DNA of 64,000 nt from Geodermatophilus sp. TF02-6 (GCF_003319115.1 NZ_QOHF01000001.1:62001-126000); one strand, 5' to 3'. Positions 34,554 to 43,730 are shown, numbered from the stretch's first letter. Notes: a model not told the origin generated them from the sequence alone. Program-made: numbers and translations.

Positions 34554-35425
34554 GGATCGCCCTCGACCCGCAGATGCTGCGCACCACGTCCCTGCTGGAG
34601 CTGCCCGACGTGGTCGCCGGGATGGGCTACGAGTGGATCGAGCTCTCCCCGCGCGAGGACTTCGTCCCGTTCTTCAAGCACCCGCGGGTCGACCTGGCCA
34701 CCGTGCGGGCGTTCCGCGGGAAGCTGGCCGACGCCGGCGTCGGCGTCACCTCGGTGCTGCCGGTGATGCGCTGGTCGGGCCCCGGTGAGGCGGAGCGGGA
34801 GGCCGCCGTCCGCTACTGGAAGCGGGCCATCGAGATCACCGCCGAGCTGGGCGTGGACACGATGAACTCGGAGTTCAACGGCCGCCCCGAGGCCCCGGAG
34901 CTGGCCGAGGCGATGTTCTGGCGGTCGATGGAGGAGCTGCTGCCGGTCTTCGAGCGGGAGGGCGTCAAGCTCGCCCTCGAGCCGCACCCGGACGACTTCA
35001 TCGAGCTCGGCTCCCCGGCGGTCGACATGGTGCGCGGCATCGACTCGCCGAACGTGAGCTTCCTGTACTGCCTGCCGCACACGTTCCACCAGGGCGACGA
35101 CGCCCCGGGGATCATCGCGCACGCCGGCGACCTGCTCACCCACGTGCACGTCGCCGACTCGATGGACCACCGGGCCTCCGACGGGCTGCGCTACATCACC
35201 AACCCGCCGGGCAACACCACCCGCGTCCACCAGCACATGGAGATCGGCCGCGGGGACGTCGACTTCGACGAGGCCTTCGCCGCGCTGGCGGGGATCGGCT
35301 TCGACGGCGTCCTGACCACCTGCGTCTTCGGCTGGGACGACCAGGCCCGCGAGTCGGGCACCCGCATGCTCGCGGCCATCCGCGAGCTGGTCGCCAAGCA
35401 CTTCCCCGACACGACCCTCACCTGA
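34550..35425 (+). CDS. TIM-barrel sugar isomerase/epimerase (IolH/IolI-like)
   Basis: The product is 291 residues of the AP-endonuclease-2-like family: [41 protein letters not shown], then [22 protein letters not shown] and [13 protein letters not shown] with the expected metal-binding Glu, His and Asp. Such proteins in iol operons include IolI (inosose isomerase) and IolH. Which reaction applies is not resolved here. GTG overlaps the dehydrogenase stop (GTGA); iolA follows after 11 bp. Confidence 0.83.
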   Translation: MRIALDPQMLRTTSLLELPDVVAGMGYEWIELSPREDFVPFFKHPRVDLATVRAFRGKLADAGVGVTSVLPVMRWSGPGEAEREAAVRYWKRAIEITAELGVDTMNSEFNGRPEAPELAEAMFWRSMEELLPVFEREGVKLALEPHPDDFIELGSPAVDMVRGIDSPNVSFLYCLPHTFHQGDDAPGIIAHAGDLLTHVHVADSMDHRASDGLRYITNPPGNTTRVHQHMEIGRGDVDFDEAFAALAGIGFDGVLTTCVFGWDDQARESGTRMLAAIRELVAKHFPDTTLT

Positions 35426-35436
35426 GGAGGACACCC

Positions 35437-36930
35437 ATGCCTGCCCACATCCCGCACTGGATCGACGGCGCCCGGCGCGAGGGTGCCAGCGGCCGCACCG
35501 GCGACGTGACCGACTCGGCGACCGGCGAGGTCATCGGCGAGGTCGCGCTGGCTTCTCCCGAGGAGGTCGACGCGGCGGTCGCCGCCGCCACCGCCGCCTT
35601 CCCCGCCTGGCGGGACATGTCGCTCACCAGGCGGACCGCGGTGCTCTTCCGCTTCCGCGAGCTGCTCAACGCCCGCAAGCCCGAGCTGGCCGCGATCATC
35701 ACCGCCGAGCACGGCAAGGTCCTCGACGACGCCCTCGGTGAGGTCTCCCGCGGCCAGGAGGTCGTGGAGTACGCCTGCGGCATCCCGTCGCTGATGCGCG
35801 GCGGGTTCACCGAGAACGCCTCCACCAACGTCGACGTGCACTCGATCCGCCAGCCGCTCGGCCCGGTGGCCATCATCAGCCCGTTCAACTTCCCGGCGAT
35901 GGTGCCGATGTGGTTCTTCCCCATCGCGATCGCCACGGGCAACACCGTCGTCCTCAAGCCCAGCGAGCAGGACCCGTCGGCAGCGCTGTGGATGGCCGAG
36001 CTGTGGAAGGAGGCCGGGCTGCCCGACGGCGTGTTCAACGTCGTCCAGGGCGACAAGGTCGCCGTCGACCGGCTGCTCGAGCACCCCGACATCAAGGCGG
36101 TGTCCTTCGTCGGGTCCACCGCGATCGCCCGCTACGTGTACGAGACCGGCACGCGGACCGGCAAGCGGGTGCAGGCCCTCGGCGGCGCGAAGAACCACAT
36201 GGTCGTCCTGCCCGACGCCGACCTGGACCTGGCCGCCGACGCCGCGGTGAACTCCGGGTTCGGCTCGGCCGGTGAGCGCTGCATGGCGATCAGCGCGGTG
36301 CTCGCCGTCGGCGGGGTCGGCGACGACCTGGTCGCGCGCATCGCCCAGCGCACCGCCACCCTGCGCACCGGGGACGGCCGCAAGGGCTGCGACATGGGGC
36401 CGCTGATCAGCAAGCGGCACCGCGACCGCGTCGCCTCCTACGTCGAGGCCGGCGAGAAGGAGGGCGCCAAGCTCGTCGTCGACGGCCGCCGGGTGCAGCC
36501 CGACGGCGGTGCGGACGGCTTCTGGCTCGGCCCGACGCTGGTCGACCACGTCGAGCCGGACATGAGCGTCTACACCGACGAGATCTTCGGCCCGGTGCTG
36601 TCGGTGCTGCGGGTGGACAGCTACGAGCACGCCGTCGAGCTGATCAACTGCAACGAGTACGGCAACGGCACCGCGATCTTCACCAACGACGGCGGCGCCG
36701 CCCGCCGGTTCCAGCACGAGGTGGAGGTCGGGATGATCGGCATCAACGTGCCGATCCCGGTGCCGATGGCCTACTACTCCTTCGGCGGGTGGAAGAACAG
36801 CCTCTTCGGCGACACCCACGCCCACGGCGCCGAGGGCGTGCACTTCTTCACCCGGGGCAAGGTGGTCACCAGCCGCTGGCTCGACCCCAGCCACGGCGGC
36901 CTCAACCTCGGCTTCCCGCAGAACGCCTGA
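35437..36930 (+). CDS. iolA: CoA-acylating methylmalonate-semialdehyde dehydrogenase
   Basis: The product is 497 residues of aldehyde dehydrogenase. It has SPFNFPAMVPMWFFPIAIA, GSTAIARYVYETG, LGGAKNHMVVLPDADL and the catalytic C282 in GSAGERCMAISAV, the exact MmsA/IolA signature. It lacks the usual general-base glutamate of hydrolytic ALDHs, as expected for the CoA-dependent enzyme. It turns malonate semialdehyde into acetyl-CoA, ending the inositol pathway. It is the last gene of the iolC-A operon; a repeat begins at the base after the stop. Confidence 0.95.
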   Translation: MPAHIPHWIDGARREGASGRTGDVTDSATGEVIGEVALASPEEVDAAVAAATAAFPAWRDMSLTRRTAVLFRFRELLNARKPELAAIITAEHGKVLDDALGEVSRGQEVVEYACGIPSLMRGGFTENASTNVDVHSIRQPLGPVAIISPFNFPAMVPMWFFPIAIATGNTVVLKPSEQDPSAALWMAELWKEAGLPDGVFNVVQGDKVAVDRLLEHPDIKAVSFVGSTAIARYVYETGTRTGKRVQALGGAKNHMVVLPDADLDLAADAAVNSGFGSAGERCMAISAVLAVGGVGDDLVARIAQRTATLRTGDGRKGCDMGPLISKRHRDRVASYVEAGEKEGAKLVVDGRRVQPDGGADGFWLGPTLVDHVEPDMSVYTDEIFGPVLSVLRVDSYEHAVELINCNEYGNGTAIFTNDGGAARRFQHEVEVGMIGINVPIPVPMAYYSFGGWKNSLFGDTHAHGAEGVHFFTRGKVVTSRWLDPSHGGLNLGFPQNA

Positions 36931-37110
36931 GGAAGGACCCCGTCCCAGGTGGCCCCGCCCCAGCGGCTCGCCACCGGCCCTCCTGCAGGGCCCCCGGCCC
37001 CGTCCCGGGTCCCGCCCCGAGCCTGCGAGGGGCGGGGAGGACGGGGTCCTTCTCCGCATGGTGGGGGGCAGGAGGGTCCTTCTCCGGCGAGGGGGGACGG
37101 GGTCCTGCGA
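36931..37110. repeat. Dispersed GC-rich palindromic repeat, copy 4 (compound)
   Basis: GGAAGGACCCCGTCC follows the iolA stop. From about 36977 a full copy in the other direction runs through CTGCAGGGC, CCGCCCCGAGCCTGCGAGGG, GGACGGGGTCCTT and GGAGGGTCCTTCTCC, so the ends are inverted AAGGACCCCGTCC and GGACGGGGTCCTT. Some further GACGGGGTCCT words lie up to 37110. It probably also ends iol transcription. Confidence 0.8.
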
Positions 37111-37155
37111 GGGGCCGGCGGCCACGAGGCCGGCCGACGCCGCCCGGAGGGGGCC

Positions 37156-37623
37156 ATGACGGAGTACGGAACTCACGGCCGCTGCCAGCTGCCGGCCGAT
37201 CCCGTGGCTCCCGGGGACGTGGGCACTCGCTCTCCTGAGCTGGTCAGGCACCTGGCGGTCGCGCTGTCCCGCCACGTCCGCGACCTGCGTCAGACGGGTG
37301 TCGCCGTGCCCGCCGAGGTCGAGGAGCTGGCGGGCTTCCTGGCGCGGTGCGTCAGCACGCGCCCGAGGACGACACCGGTGGACGACGGCAGTGACGCCGC
37401 GCACTCTCGGCACGTGGCGGATCGCCTGCTGGTGACCAAGGGGGAGGCCGCGCAGCGACTCAGCGTCTCGGTCAGGACCATCGAGCGTCTCGTGGCGGCC
37501 GGTCGGCTCCCCCTGGTGCACGTCGAACGCGCGGCCCGCTTCCGCGTGAGCGACCTCGAGACGTACGTGCACGAACTGTCCGAGATGCCGGCGCCGCAGC
37601 CCGGAGCCGGCGACCCGTCATGA
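37156..37623 (+). CDS. Helix-turn-helix (excisionase/MerR-type) DNA-binding protein
   Basis: The product is 155 residues. The C-terminal part LLVTKGEAAQRLSVSVRTIERLVAAGRLPLVHVERAARFRVSDLETYVHEL (residues ~92-142) is an HTH_17/excisionase-like domain. The N-terminal ~90 residues are helical without a known domain. The ATG is preceded by GGAGGGGGCC. It lies between iolA and an IolT-like importer, and both it and the importer have lower GC3 than the iol operon. It could regulate the importer; there is no sign of an adjacent integrase. Confidence 0.72.
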   Translation: MTEYGTHGRCQLPADPVAPGDVGTRSPELVRHLAVALSRHVRDLRQTGVAVPAEVEELAGFLARCVSTRPRTTPVDDGSDAAHSRHVADRLLVTKGEAAQRLSVSVRTIERLVAAGRLPLVHVERAARFRVSDLETYVHELSEMPAPQPGAGDPS

Positions 37624-37731
37624 CCCCATGGACGACGGAACCGCACCGGGCGCCGCGGTGATGGCGCCGCGGATTCGCCCGCCGGGCAAGCGCGTTCGTC
37701 GAAGTACCCGACGTTGACGAGAGAGAAGGCC

Positions 37732-39150
37732 ATGGACACCCGCAAGCCCGGCGGCGTGACGCTGCCACCCCTCACGGCAGGTCCGCACCAGCGACGGCTC
37801 GACCTGATCGCGGTCGTCGCGACCTTCGGGGGCCTGCTCTTCGGTTACGACACCGGCGTCATCAACGGCGCGCTGGAGCCGATGAAGGAGGACCTGGGGC
37901 TGACCCCGGTGACCGAGGGTCTGGTCACCGCCAGTTTGCTGGTCGGCGCTGCGATCGGCGCGGTCGTCGGCGGCCGCATCAACGACACCATCGGCCGGAA
38001 GAAGACGCTGACCATCCTGGCCGTCCTGTTCTTCGTCGGGACCCTGGGCTGTGTGTTCGCGCCGAACCTCGGGGTGATGATGCCGGCGCGGGCGGTCCTC
38101 GGCTTGGCGGTCGGCGGTGCGTCGGTCACCGTGCCGGTGTACCTGGCCGAGTTGGCTCCCACCGAGCGCCGGGGCAGCCTCGCTGGTCGCAACGAACTGG
38201 CGATCGTCGTCGGCCAGATGCTGGCGTTCATCATCAACGCCATCATCGGCAGCGTCTGGGGTGAGCACGCCGGGGTGTGGCGCTACATGCTCGCGGTCGC
38301 CGCCGTCCCCGCGGTCGCCCTGTTCGTCGGGATGATGCGGATGCCGGAGTCTCCGCGTTGGCTCATCTCGAAGGACCGGCACGACGAGGCGCTTGCCGTC
38401 CTCATGCAGGTCCGGGACGAACCGCGTGCCCGCGCCGAGATGGCCGAGGTCGAGGTTCTGGCCGAAGAAGAGGAACAGGCGAACACGGGGGGTTGGCGGG
38501 AGCTCAGGATCCCTTGGGTCCGCCGCCTCATGACCATCGGCATCGGCCTCGCCGTCGCCCAGCAGTGCACTGGCATCAACTCGATCATGTACTACGGGAC
38601 CCAGGTGCTGAACACGGCCGGCTTCTCGCAGGACGCGGCGCTGATCGCGAACGTCGCGAACGGCGTTCTCGCTGTCGTCGGTTCGGCCATCTGTCTGTTC
38701 GTCCTGATGGACCGGGTGCCGCGCCGCACGCTGATCGTCGGCGGCTTCATCGCCACCACGACGTTTCACGCGCTCATCGTCATCTCCTCGTACCTGCTGC
38801 CGGAGGGCACCACGCAGGCTGTCGTGATCCTCATCTTCATGGTGAGCTTCGTCTTCTCCATGCAGCTCGCCCTCAACGTCCCGGTGTGGGTCGTGCTGTC
38901 CGAACTGTTCCCGCTGGACATGCGCGGCTTCGGGATGGGCGTGAGCGTGCTGTGCCTCTGGGTGGCCAACGCGATCATCGCGTTCACCTTCCCGGTGATG
39001 GTCGCCACCATCCAGATCCAGGGCGCGTTCCTGGTCTTCGTCGTCCTCGGACTGATCGCGATCGTCTTCCTCAACAAGATGCTCCCCGAGACCGGCAAGC
39101 GCTCCCTGGAGGAACTGGAGGAGGCGTTCTCGGCGGGGAACTTCCGCTAG
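37732..39150 (+). CDS. iolT: MFS sugar porter, probable myo-inositol importer
   Basis: The product is 472 residues with 12 predicted helices. It has the sugar-porter motifs GGLLFGYDTGVINGAL, GGRINDTIGRKK, PVYLAELAPTERRGSL, MPESPRWL, QQCTGINSIMYYGTQVL and ETGKRSLEELE. The family includes IolT proton-coupled inositol transporters and galactose/xylose porters; the location next to the iol operon points to inositol. ATG at 37732 follows GAGAGAAGG. It has more A/T-ending codons than its neighbours, hinting at separate acquisition. Confidence 0.87.
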   Translation: MDTRKPGGVTLPPLTAGPHQRRLDLIAVVATFGGLLFGYDTGVINGALEPMKEDLGLTPVTEGLVTASLLVGAAIGAVVGGRINDTIGRKKTLTILAVLFFVGTLGCVFAPNLGVMMPARAVLGLAVGGASVTVPVYLAELAPTERRGSLAGRNELAIVVGQMLAFIINAIIGSVWGEHAGVWRYMLAVAAVPAVALFVGMMRMPESPRWLISKDRHDEALAVLMQVRDEPRARAEMAEVEVLAEEEEQANTGGWRELRIPWVRRLMTIGIGLAVAQQCTGINSIMYYGTQVLNTAGFSQDAALIANVANGVLAVVGSAICLFVLMDRVPRRTLIVGGFIATTTFHALIVISSYLLPEGTTQAVVILIFMVSFVFSMQLALNVPVWVVLSELFPLDMRGFGMGVSVLCLWVANAIIAFTFPVMVATIQIQGAFLVFVVLGLIAIVFLNKMLPETGKRSLEELEEAFSAGNFR

Positions 39151-39192
39151 TCGCTCCCCGCCCGCTCCCGCGCGGCAGCGAGGAGACCGGGA

Positions 39193-39224
39193 CGGCCGGC
39201 GCGCCCTCCGGGGTGTGCCGGCCG
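39193..39224. terminator. Hairpin after the MFS importer
   Basis: CGGCCGGCGC (39193-39202) can pair with GTGCCGGCCG (39215-39224), with one G-T pair. It lies about 45 bp after the importer stop. There is no T-tract, as is common in high-GC actinobacteria. Nothing else is seen in the 256-bp gap. Confidence 0.45.
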
Positions 39225-39406
39225 CCCGCGTGTCCTGGCCCGCCCGGACGGTCGACCCCCGCACCGGGACCCCCCAGCAGGTCCGGGCTCCGGCGCTGCC
39301 TCGCAGCGCTCGTGCCCTCCTCCCGGTCCCGCCACGACCGGCTCGCTCGCCCAGGTGCGCCGACCCCGACGGCCTGCGGCCCGGTCCGGGGATGGAGGAT
39401 GACGAG

Positions 39407-40741
39407 GTGACCGGTCGCAGCACGGGGACCGGGACGCGCGCCCGGCGCGCGGTGACCGGGACGCGCGCCCGGCGCACGGCGGCCGGGCTGGCGCTCCGCG
39501 TCCGGGCGCAGAGCCGGCCCGCGGCCTCCCGCGCGGCCCGGCTGACCGGCGCCACCGTGGCCGCCTTCCTCGTCGCCGAGCTCGTGGGCCTGCGCGAGCC
39601 GCCGCCGATCATCGCCGCGCTGACCGCGCTGCTCGTGGTGCAGGCCACCCTGACCAGCACCCTGCTCAACGGGGTGCAGCGGGTGGCCAGCGTCGTGGCC
39701 GGCGTGGCCCTCGCGGTGTTGGTCGCCGCCACGGTGGGGCTGACCTGGTGGAGCCTGGCGGTCCTCGTCGCGACGTCCATCGTCGTCGGCCAGCTGCTCC
39801 GGTTGGGTCCGCACCTGGTGGAGGTGCCGATCAGCGCGATGCTGGTCCTCGCCGTCGGCTCGGCCGGCGCGGAGTCGGTCGCGGTCAACCGGGTCGTGGA
39901 GACGCTGATCGGCGCGGCGGTCGGCATGCTGGTCAACGTCGTCGTCCCGCCCGCCGTGCAGACCCGGTACGCCGGGCGGGCCGTGCACCGGTTCGCCGGC
40001 GAGATCGCCGGTCTCCTCGACGACGCCGCCGCCGCGCTGGCCGCGGGGCCGGTTCCCGCCGAGCAGTCGACGCGCTGGCTGGAGGACTCCCGGCGGCTGA
40101 ACCGGCACGCACCGCGGGTGGACCGGGCACTGGCGCACGCCGAGGAGAGCCGCCGGCTCAACGTGCGAGCGCTGCGGACGCCGCGGATCGGCCCGGGGAT
40201 GCGACGGGGCCTGGACGCCCTCGAGCACACCTCGGTGTCGCTGCGGACGCTGTTCCGCGCGGTCGACGACGCCACCCGGGGGCGGACGGGGGTGGCCGCC
40301 GACCCGGGCTACGCCGCCGAGGTGCAGCGGACCACCGCCAGTCTGCTGGCGCGCATGGCCACCGCCGTGCGCGAGTTCGGGGGCCTGCTCCTGCGCGAGG
40401 TGGGCGCCGGTGCGGGGTGGGAGCGGCAGCGGCTGGCCGCGGCGCTGGAGGCGCTGCGCAGCGGGCGGACCCTGGTGCAGGACCTGCTCCTGAACGACCC
40501 GCGCAGCCGCTCGGGTCTGTGGGAGCTCAACTCCGCCCTGGTGACGACGGTCGACCGCATGCTCGCCGAGCTCGACCCGACCGGCTGGAACCGGGCGCCG
40601 CAGCCGCCCGCGGAGCCCGCACGCGCCCGCCGCGCGGCCGGCTCGGTGGCCGAGCGACGGCGGGTGCTGCGCCGCCTGCCCGCCGGCCCCGCCGGGAGCA
40701 CCGCCGTCCCGCCACCGGCGCCGGACCACGACCCGCGCTGA
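39407..40741 (+). CDS. FUSC/aromatic-acid-exporter-like membrane protein
   Basis: The product is 444 residues from the GTG at 39407, which is 8 nt after GGAGG; ATG at 39392 is the alternative. About six hydrophobic segments lie in residues 35-180, followed by a long helical, Arg-rich cytosolic region (residues ~185-400). The layout resembles FUSC/ArAE family members. Substrate is unknown. The N-terminus contains a 27-bp direct repeat encoding TGTRARR twice. It is not obviously tied to inositol use and lies convergent with the isomerase gene. Confidence 0.75.
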   Translation: MTGRSTGTGTRARRAVTGTRARRTAAGLALRVRAQSRPAASRAARLTGATVAAFLVAELVGLREPPPIIAALTALLVVQATLTSTLLNGVQRVASVVAGVALAVLVAATVGLTWWSLAVLVATSIVVGQLLRLGPHLVEVPISAMLVLAVGSAGAESVAVNRVVETLIGAAVGMLVNVVVPPAVQTRYAGRAVHRFAGEIAGLLDDAAAALAAGPVPAEQSTRWLEDSRRLNRHAPRVDRALAHAEESRRLNVRALRTPRIGPGMRRGLDALEHTSVSLRTLFRAVDDATRGRTGVAADPGYAAEVQRTTASLLARMATAVREFGGLLLREVGAGAGWERQRLAAALEALRSGRTLVQDLLLNDPRSRSGLWELNSALVTTVDRMLAELDPTGWNRAPQPPAEPARARRAAGSVAERRRVLRRLPAGPAGSTAVPPPAPDHDPR

Positions 40742-40787
40742 CGCCCGTCGTTGCCGCCCCGGGCTGCCGACCCGCGCTGCCGGATCG

Positions 40788-41591
40788 TCAGCGGGCCGGC
40801 GTGGTGGTGGTGGTGGTGGTGAAGGCGGCCCGGAACCTCTCCAGCGCCTCGGCCGGATCGCCGGACGCCCAACCCTCGAGCGCGACGACGCCGTCGTAGC
40901 CGAGCCGGTCCAGGGCGGCGGCGATCGCCGGGTAGGAGATCTCCCCCGTGCCCGGCTCGCACCGGCCGGGGACGTCGGCCACCTGGATCTCCCCGACCAG
41001 CGGCAGTGCCCGCTCGACCAGTTGGACGAGGTTCCCCTCCCCGATCTGCGCGTGGTACAGGTCGAGGTTGAGCCGTAGGTGCGGGCTGTCCACGGCCTCC
41101 ACCAGGGCGATCGTGTCCGCGGCGCGGGCGAACGGCGTACCCGGGTGGTCGACGGCGGTGTTGAGGTTCTCCAGGGTGAAGACCCGCCCGGCGCGTTCGC
41201 CCAGCGCGGCCAGCCGCTCCAGCGTGCGAGCGGCGGCCAGCCACATCGTGGGAGTCACCGTCTCGCTGGGGACCACGGGCAGGCCGCGGCCGTCGAGCCC
41301 GGTGCCGTGCACGTTCAGCCGCGGGCAGTCCAGCCGTCCGGCGACGGCGAGGGACTGCTCGGCGGTGCGCAGCAGCTCCGCGGCGCCGTCGCGGTCGGCG
41401 AGCGTCCCGGTGACGTAACCGGTCATCGAGGAGAACGTCGCGCCGGTCCTCGTGAGCTCGTCGACGTCCTTCGCCGTCCAGTCCCAGATCTCCACCTCGA
41501 AGCCGGCGTCGGCGATCCGCCGTACCCGCTCGGCGAACGGCAGGTCGAGGAAGAGCATCTCGGCCGAGGCGGCCAACCGGTACGCCGTCAC
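40788..41591 (-). CDS. Hydroxypyruvate-isomerase-like TIM-barrel protein
   Basis: The product is 267 residues: AASAEMLFLDLPFAERVRRIADAGFEVEIWDW, then LNVHGTGLDG, VFTLENLN, HLRLNLDLYHAQIGEGNL and GEIQVADVPGRCEPGTGEISY, matching the Hyi/AP-endonuclease-like isomerases with Glu, Asp, His and Glu metal ligands. It acts with the upstream Gfo/Idh dehydrogenase, overlapping it by GTGA; such pairs oxidise a polyol or sugar and then isomerise the keto product. The last codons are a run of seven threonines from an ACC microsatellite. Confidence 0.85.
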   Translation of the reverse strand: MTAYRLAASAEMLFLDLPFAERVRRIADAGFEVEIWDWTAKDVDELTRTGATFSSMTGYVTGTLADRDGAAELLRTAEQSLAVAGRLDCPRLNVHGTGLDGRGLPVVPSETVTPTMWLAAARTLERLAALGERAGRVFTLENLNTAVDHPGTPFARAADTIALVEAVDSPHLRLNLDLYHAQIGEGNLVQLVERALPLVGEIQVADVPGRCEPGTGEISYPAIAAALDRLGYDGVVALEGWASGDPAEALERFRAAFTTTTTTTPAR

Positions 41592-42592
41592 TTCTCCACC
41601 CGCACCGGGCGGCCGGTGCGCACCGACTCCGCCGCGGCCAGCGCGATCGCCAGGGCCGCGCGGGCGTCCTCACCGGCCACCGGGGCCGGCGCCCCCGCGC
41701 GGACGGCGTCGACGAACGCAGCCAGCTCGGCGGTGTACGCCTCGGGGAAGAGCTCCTGGTCCCCGCGGACGGTCTCGACCAGCCGGCCGGCGGGCCCGGA
41801 GAAGGCCATCCCGCTGCGCCGGCCGTCGCCCATGGCGGCCATGCCGCCGGAGCCGAGCACCTCCCCGCGGACGTCGTAGCCGTAGGCGGCCTCGAAGCAG
41901 GCCTCGGCGACGGCCATCGCGCCGTTGTCGAACCGGATCGTGACCACCGCGGTGTCCAGCAGCCCGCGGTCCCGCCAGCCCGGCTCGACCAGCGCGTCGG
42001 CGATCGCGGACACCTCGACGGCCGTCGCACCCGGGTTGAGGAAGCGCAGGGTGTCGAAGTCGTGGATGAGCGTCTCGAGGAAGATCGTGTCCGGCAGGAC
42101 CCGGGACGGGTCGAAGCCACCGGGGTCGCGGGTCAGCGAGCGCAGCAGCCGAGGCGTGCCGAGGGTGCCGGCGTCCAGCAGCGCCCGGGCGGCCCGCCAG
42201 TCGGCGGCGAACCGGCGGTTGAACCCGACCTGCAGGACGACGCCGGCGGTACGCGCCGCGTCGATCGCGCGGTCGGCGTCGGCCAGGGTGACCGCCATCG
42301 GCTTCTCGCAGAACACGTGCCGGCCCGCGGCCGCGGCGGCGACGACCAGGTCGGCGTGCGACCGGGCCGGTGCCGCGATCACGACCGCCTGGACCGCCGG
42401 GTCGTCCCAGGCCTGCGCCACGTCGGTGTACGCCCGACCGGTCCCGAGCGCGCCGACCAACCGCTCGGCGGCGCCCGGCGCGGGGTCGACCACGGCGGCC
42501 AGCCGGGCGTGCGGCAGGCGCAGCGCCAGCGTCTGCGCGTGGAAGGCGCCCATGCGCCCCGACCCGACGAGGGCCACACCCACGGTCTGCAT
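41588..42592 (-). CDS. Gfo/Idh/MocA dehydrogenase, inositol 2-dehydrogenase-like
   Basis: The product is 334 residues with VGVALVGSGRMGAFHAQTL at the start, FCEKPMAVT (catalytic Lys), QVGFNRRFAADWRAARALL and FLETLIHDFDTLRFL. It is close in pattern to IolG-type dehydrogenases. AGGAGTCCGG precedes the ATG. It is the first gene of a two-gene unit, 16 bp from a perfect CTAGAACGTTCTAG palindrome, and divergent from the LacI regulator, so it is very likely the regulator's target. The exact polyol is not identifiable. Confidence 0.87.
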   Translation of the reverse strand: MQTVGVALVGSGRMGAFHAQTLALRLPHARLAAVVDPAPGAAERLVGALGTGRAYTDVAQAWDDPAVQAVVIAAPARSHADLVVAAAAAGRHVFCEKPMAVTLADADRAIDAARTAGVVLQVGFNRRFAADWRAARALLDAGTLGTPRLLRSLTRDPGGFDPSRVLPDTIFLETLIHDFDTLRFLNPGATAVEVSAIADALVEPGWRDRGLLDTAVVTIRFDNGAMAVAEACFEAAYGYDVRGEVLGSGGMAAMGDGRRSGMAFSGPAGRLVETVRGDQELFPEAYTAELAAFVDAVRAGAPAPVAGEDARAALAIALAAAESVRTGRPVRVEK

Positions 42593-42607
42593 CCGGACTC
42601 CTCGGCG

Positions 42608-42683
42608 CTAGAACGTTCTAGGTCCGTATCAGCGTGACGGTCACCATGCCCCCCGTCAAGGGGAACCGCCTAGAACGTTCAAG
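42608..42683. promoter_or_regulatory. Paired LacI operators in a divergent promoter
   Basis: CTAGAACGTTCTAG (42608-42621, perfect palindrome) and CTAGAACGTTCAAG (42670-42683, one arm changed) lie 62 bp apart, about six helical turns, between the dehydrogenase gene and the LacI gene. Both have the central CG step typical of LacI-family sites, and the spacing would allow looping. Confidence 0.85.
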
Positions 42684-42705
42684 CCTGCCGGGTTAGGGTC
42701 GCCGG

Positions 42706-43707
42706 GTGGCACCTGCGGGCCCGGTCAGGCGACCGACCCTGGCCGACGTCGCCGTCCGCGCCGGGGTCTCCACCGCCCTGGTCTCCATCGTCATGCGCGA
42801 CGCCCCGGGGGCCAGCGCCGCCACGCGGGACCGGGTGCGGGCGGCCGCCGACGAGATCGGCTACCGGCCGGACAGCCGCGCCCGGCTGCTGCGCAGCTCC
42901 CGCAGCCGGCTGCTCGGCGTGGTGTTCGGCGTCCAGCACACGTTCCACGGTGACCTGGTGAGCGGGCTGTACGCCGCGGCCGAGCGCGCCGGGTACGAGC
43001 TGGCGCTGTCCGCCGTCACCCCGGGGCGGGACGAGCGGCGCGCCGTGGGCACCCTGCTCCAGGACCGCTGCGAGGCGCTGGTGCTGCTCGGCCCCTCGTC
43101 CCCCACCGCCGCGCTGGCCGACCTGGCGACCCGCCTGCCGGTGGTCGTGGTCGCCCGCTCGGTCCGCTCCGCCGCGGTGGACGTCGTCCGCACCGCCGAC
43201 GACGAGGGCATCCGCCTGGCCGTCGACCACCTGCTGGGGCTCGGCCACCGCGACGTCGTCCACGTCGACGGCGGCCAGGCGCCCGGCGCGGCGGAGCGGC
43301 GCCGGGGGTATCGCGAGGCGCTGCGCGCCGGCGGCCTGACGCCACGGGTCGTGCCGGGCGGGCTCGGCGAGGACGACGGCGCCGCCGCCGCCCGGGCACT
43401 CCTGGTCAGGACCCTGCCCACCGCCGTCACCGTCTTCAACGACCGCTGCGCCCTCGGGGTGCTCGACGTGCTGCGGCGCGCGGGCCGCGGCGTGCCGGAG
43501 GAGGTGAGCGTGGTGGGCTACGACGACAGCCGGATCGCGCGGCTGTCCTCGGTCGACCTGACCTCCGTGGCCCAGGACGTCGAGCAGCTGACCGCGCTGG
43601 CGGTCCAGCGCGCCCTCGACCGGCTCGACGGCCGCCCCGTCGGCCGGCGCGAGCTCGTCGTCCCCCCGCACCTGGTCGTCCGGAGCAGCACCGCCCCACC
43701 CCGCTGA
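42706..43707 (+). CDS. LacI-family transcriptional regulator
   Basis: The product is 333 residues. Residues ~9-60 are the LacI HTH (RPTLADVAVRAGVSTALVSIVMRDAPGASAATRDRVRAAADEIGYRPD). The rest is a periplasmic-binding-protein-like ligand domain ending in VVGYDDSRIARLSSVDLTSVAQD. It is divergent from the dehydrogenase/isomerase unit. GTG at 42706 has no ribosome binding site, and TTAGGGT lies 7 bp before it, so the mRNA may be leaderless. The second operator would overlap its promoter, implying autoregulation. Confidence 0.9.
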   Translation: MAPAGPVRRPTLADVAVRAGVSTALVSIVMRDAPGASAATRDRVRAAADEIGYRPDSRARLLRSSRSRLLGVVFGVQHTFHGDLVSGLYAAAERAGYELALSAVTPGRDERRAVGTLLQDRCEALVLLGPSSPTAALADLATRLPVVVVARSVRSAAVDVVRTADDEGIRLAVDHLLGLGHRDVVHVDGGQAPGAAERRRGYREALRAGGLTPRVVPGGLGEDDGAAAARALLVRTLPTAVTVFNDRCALGVLDVLRRAGRGVPEEVSVVGYDDSRIARLSSVDLTSVAQDVEQLTALAVQRALDRLDGRPVGRRELVVPPHLVVRSSTAPPR

Positions 43708-43730
43708 AGCTCGCACCCCGCTGTGTCGAT

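Noticed and set aside
37156-37623. Excisionase-like HTH as evidence for an integrated element
   Set aside because: No integrase, attachment-site repeat or phage genes are seen around it; only the DNA-binding fold is shared.
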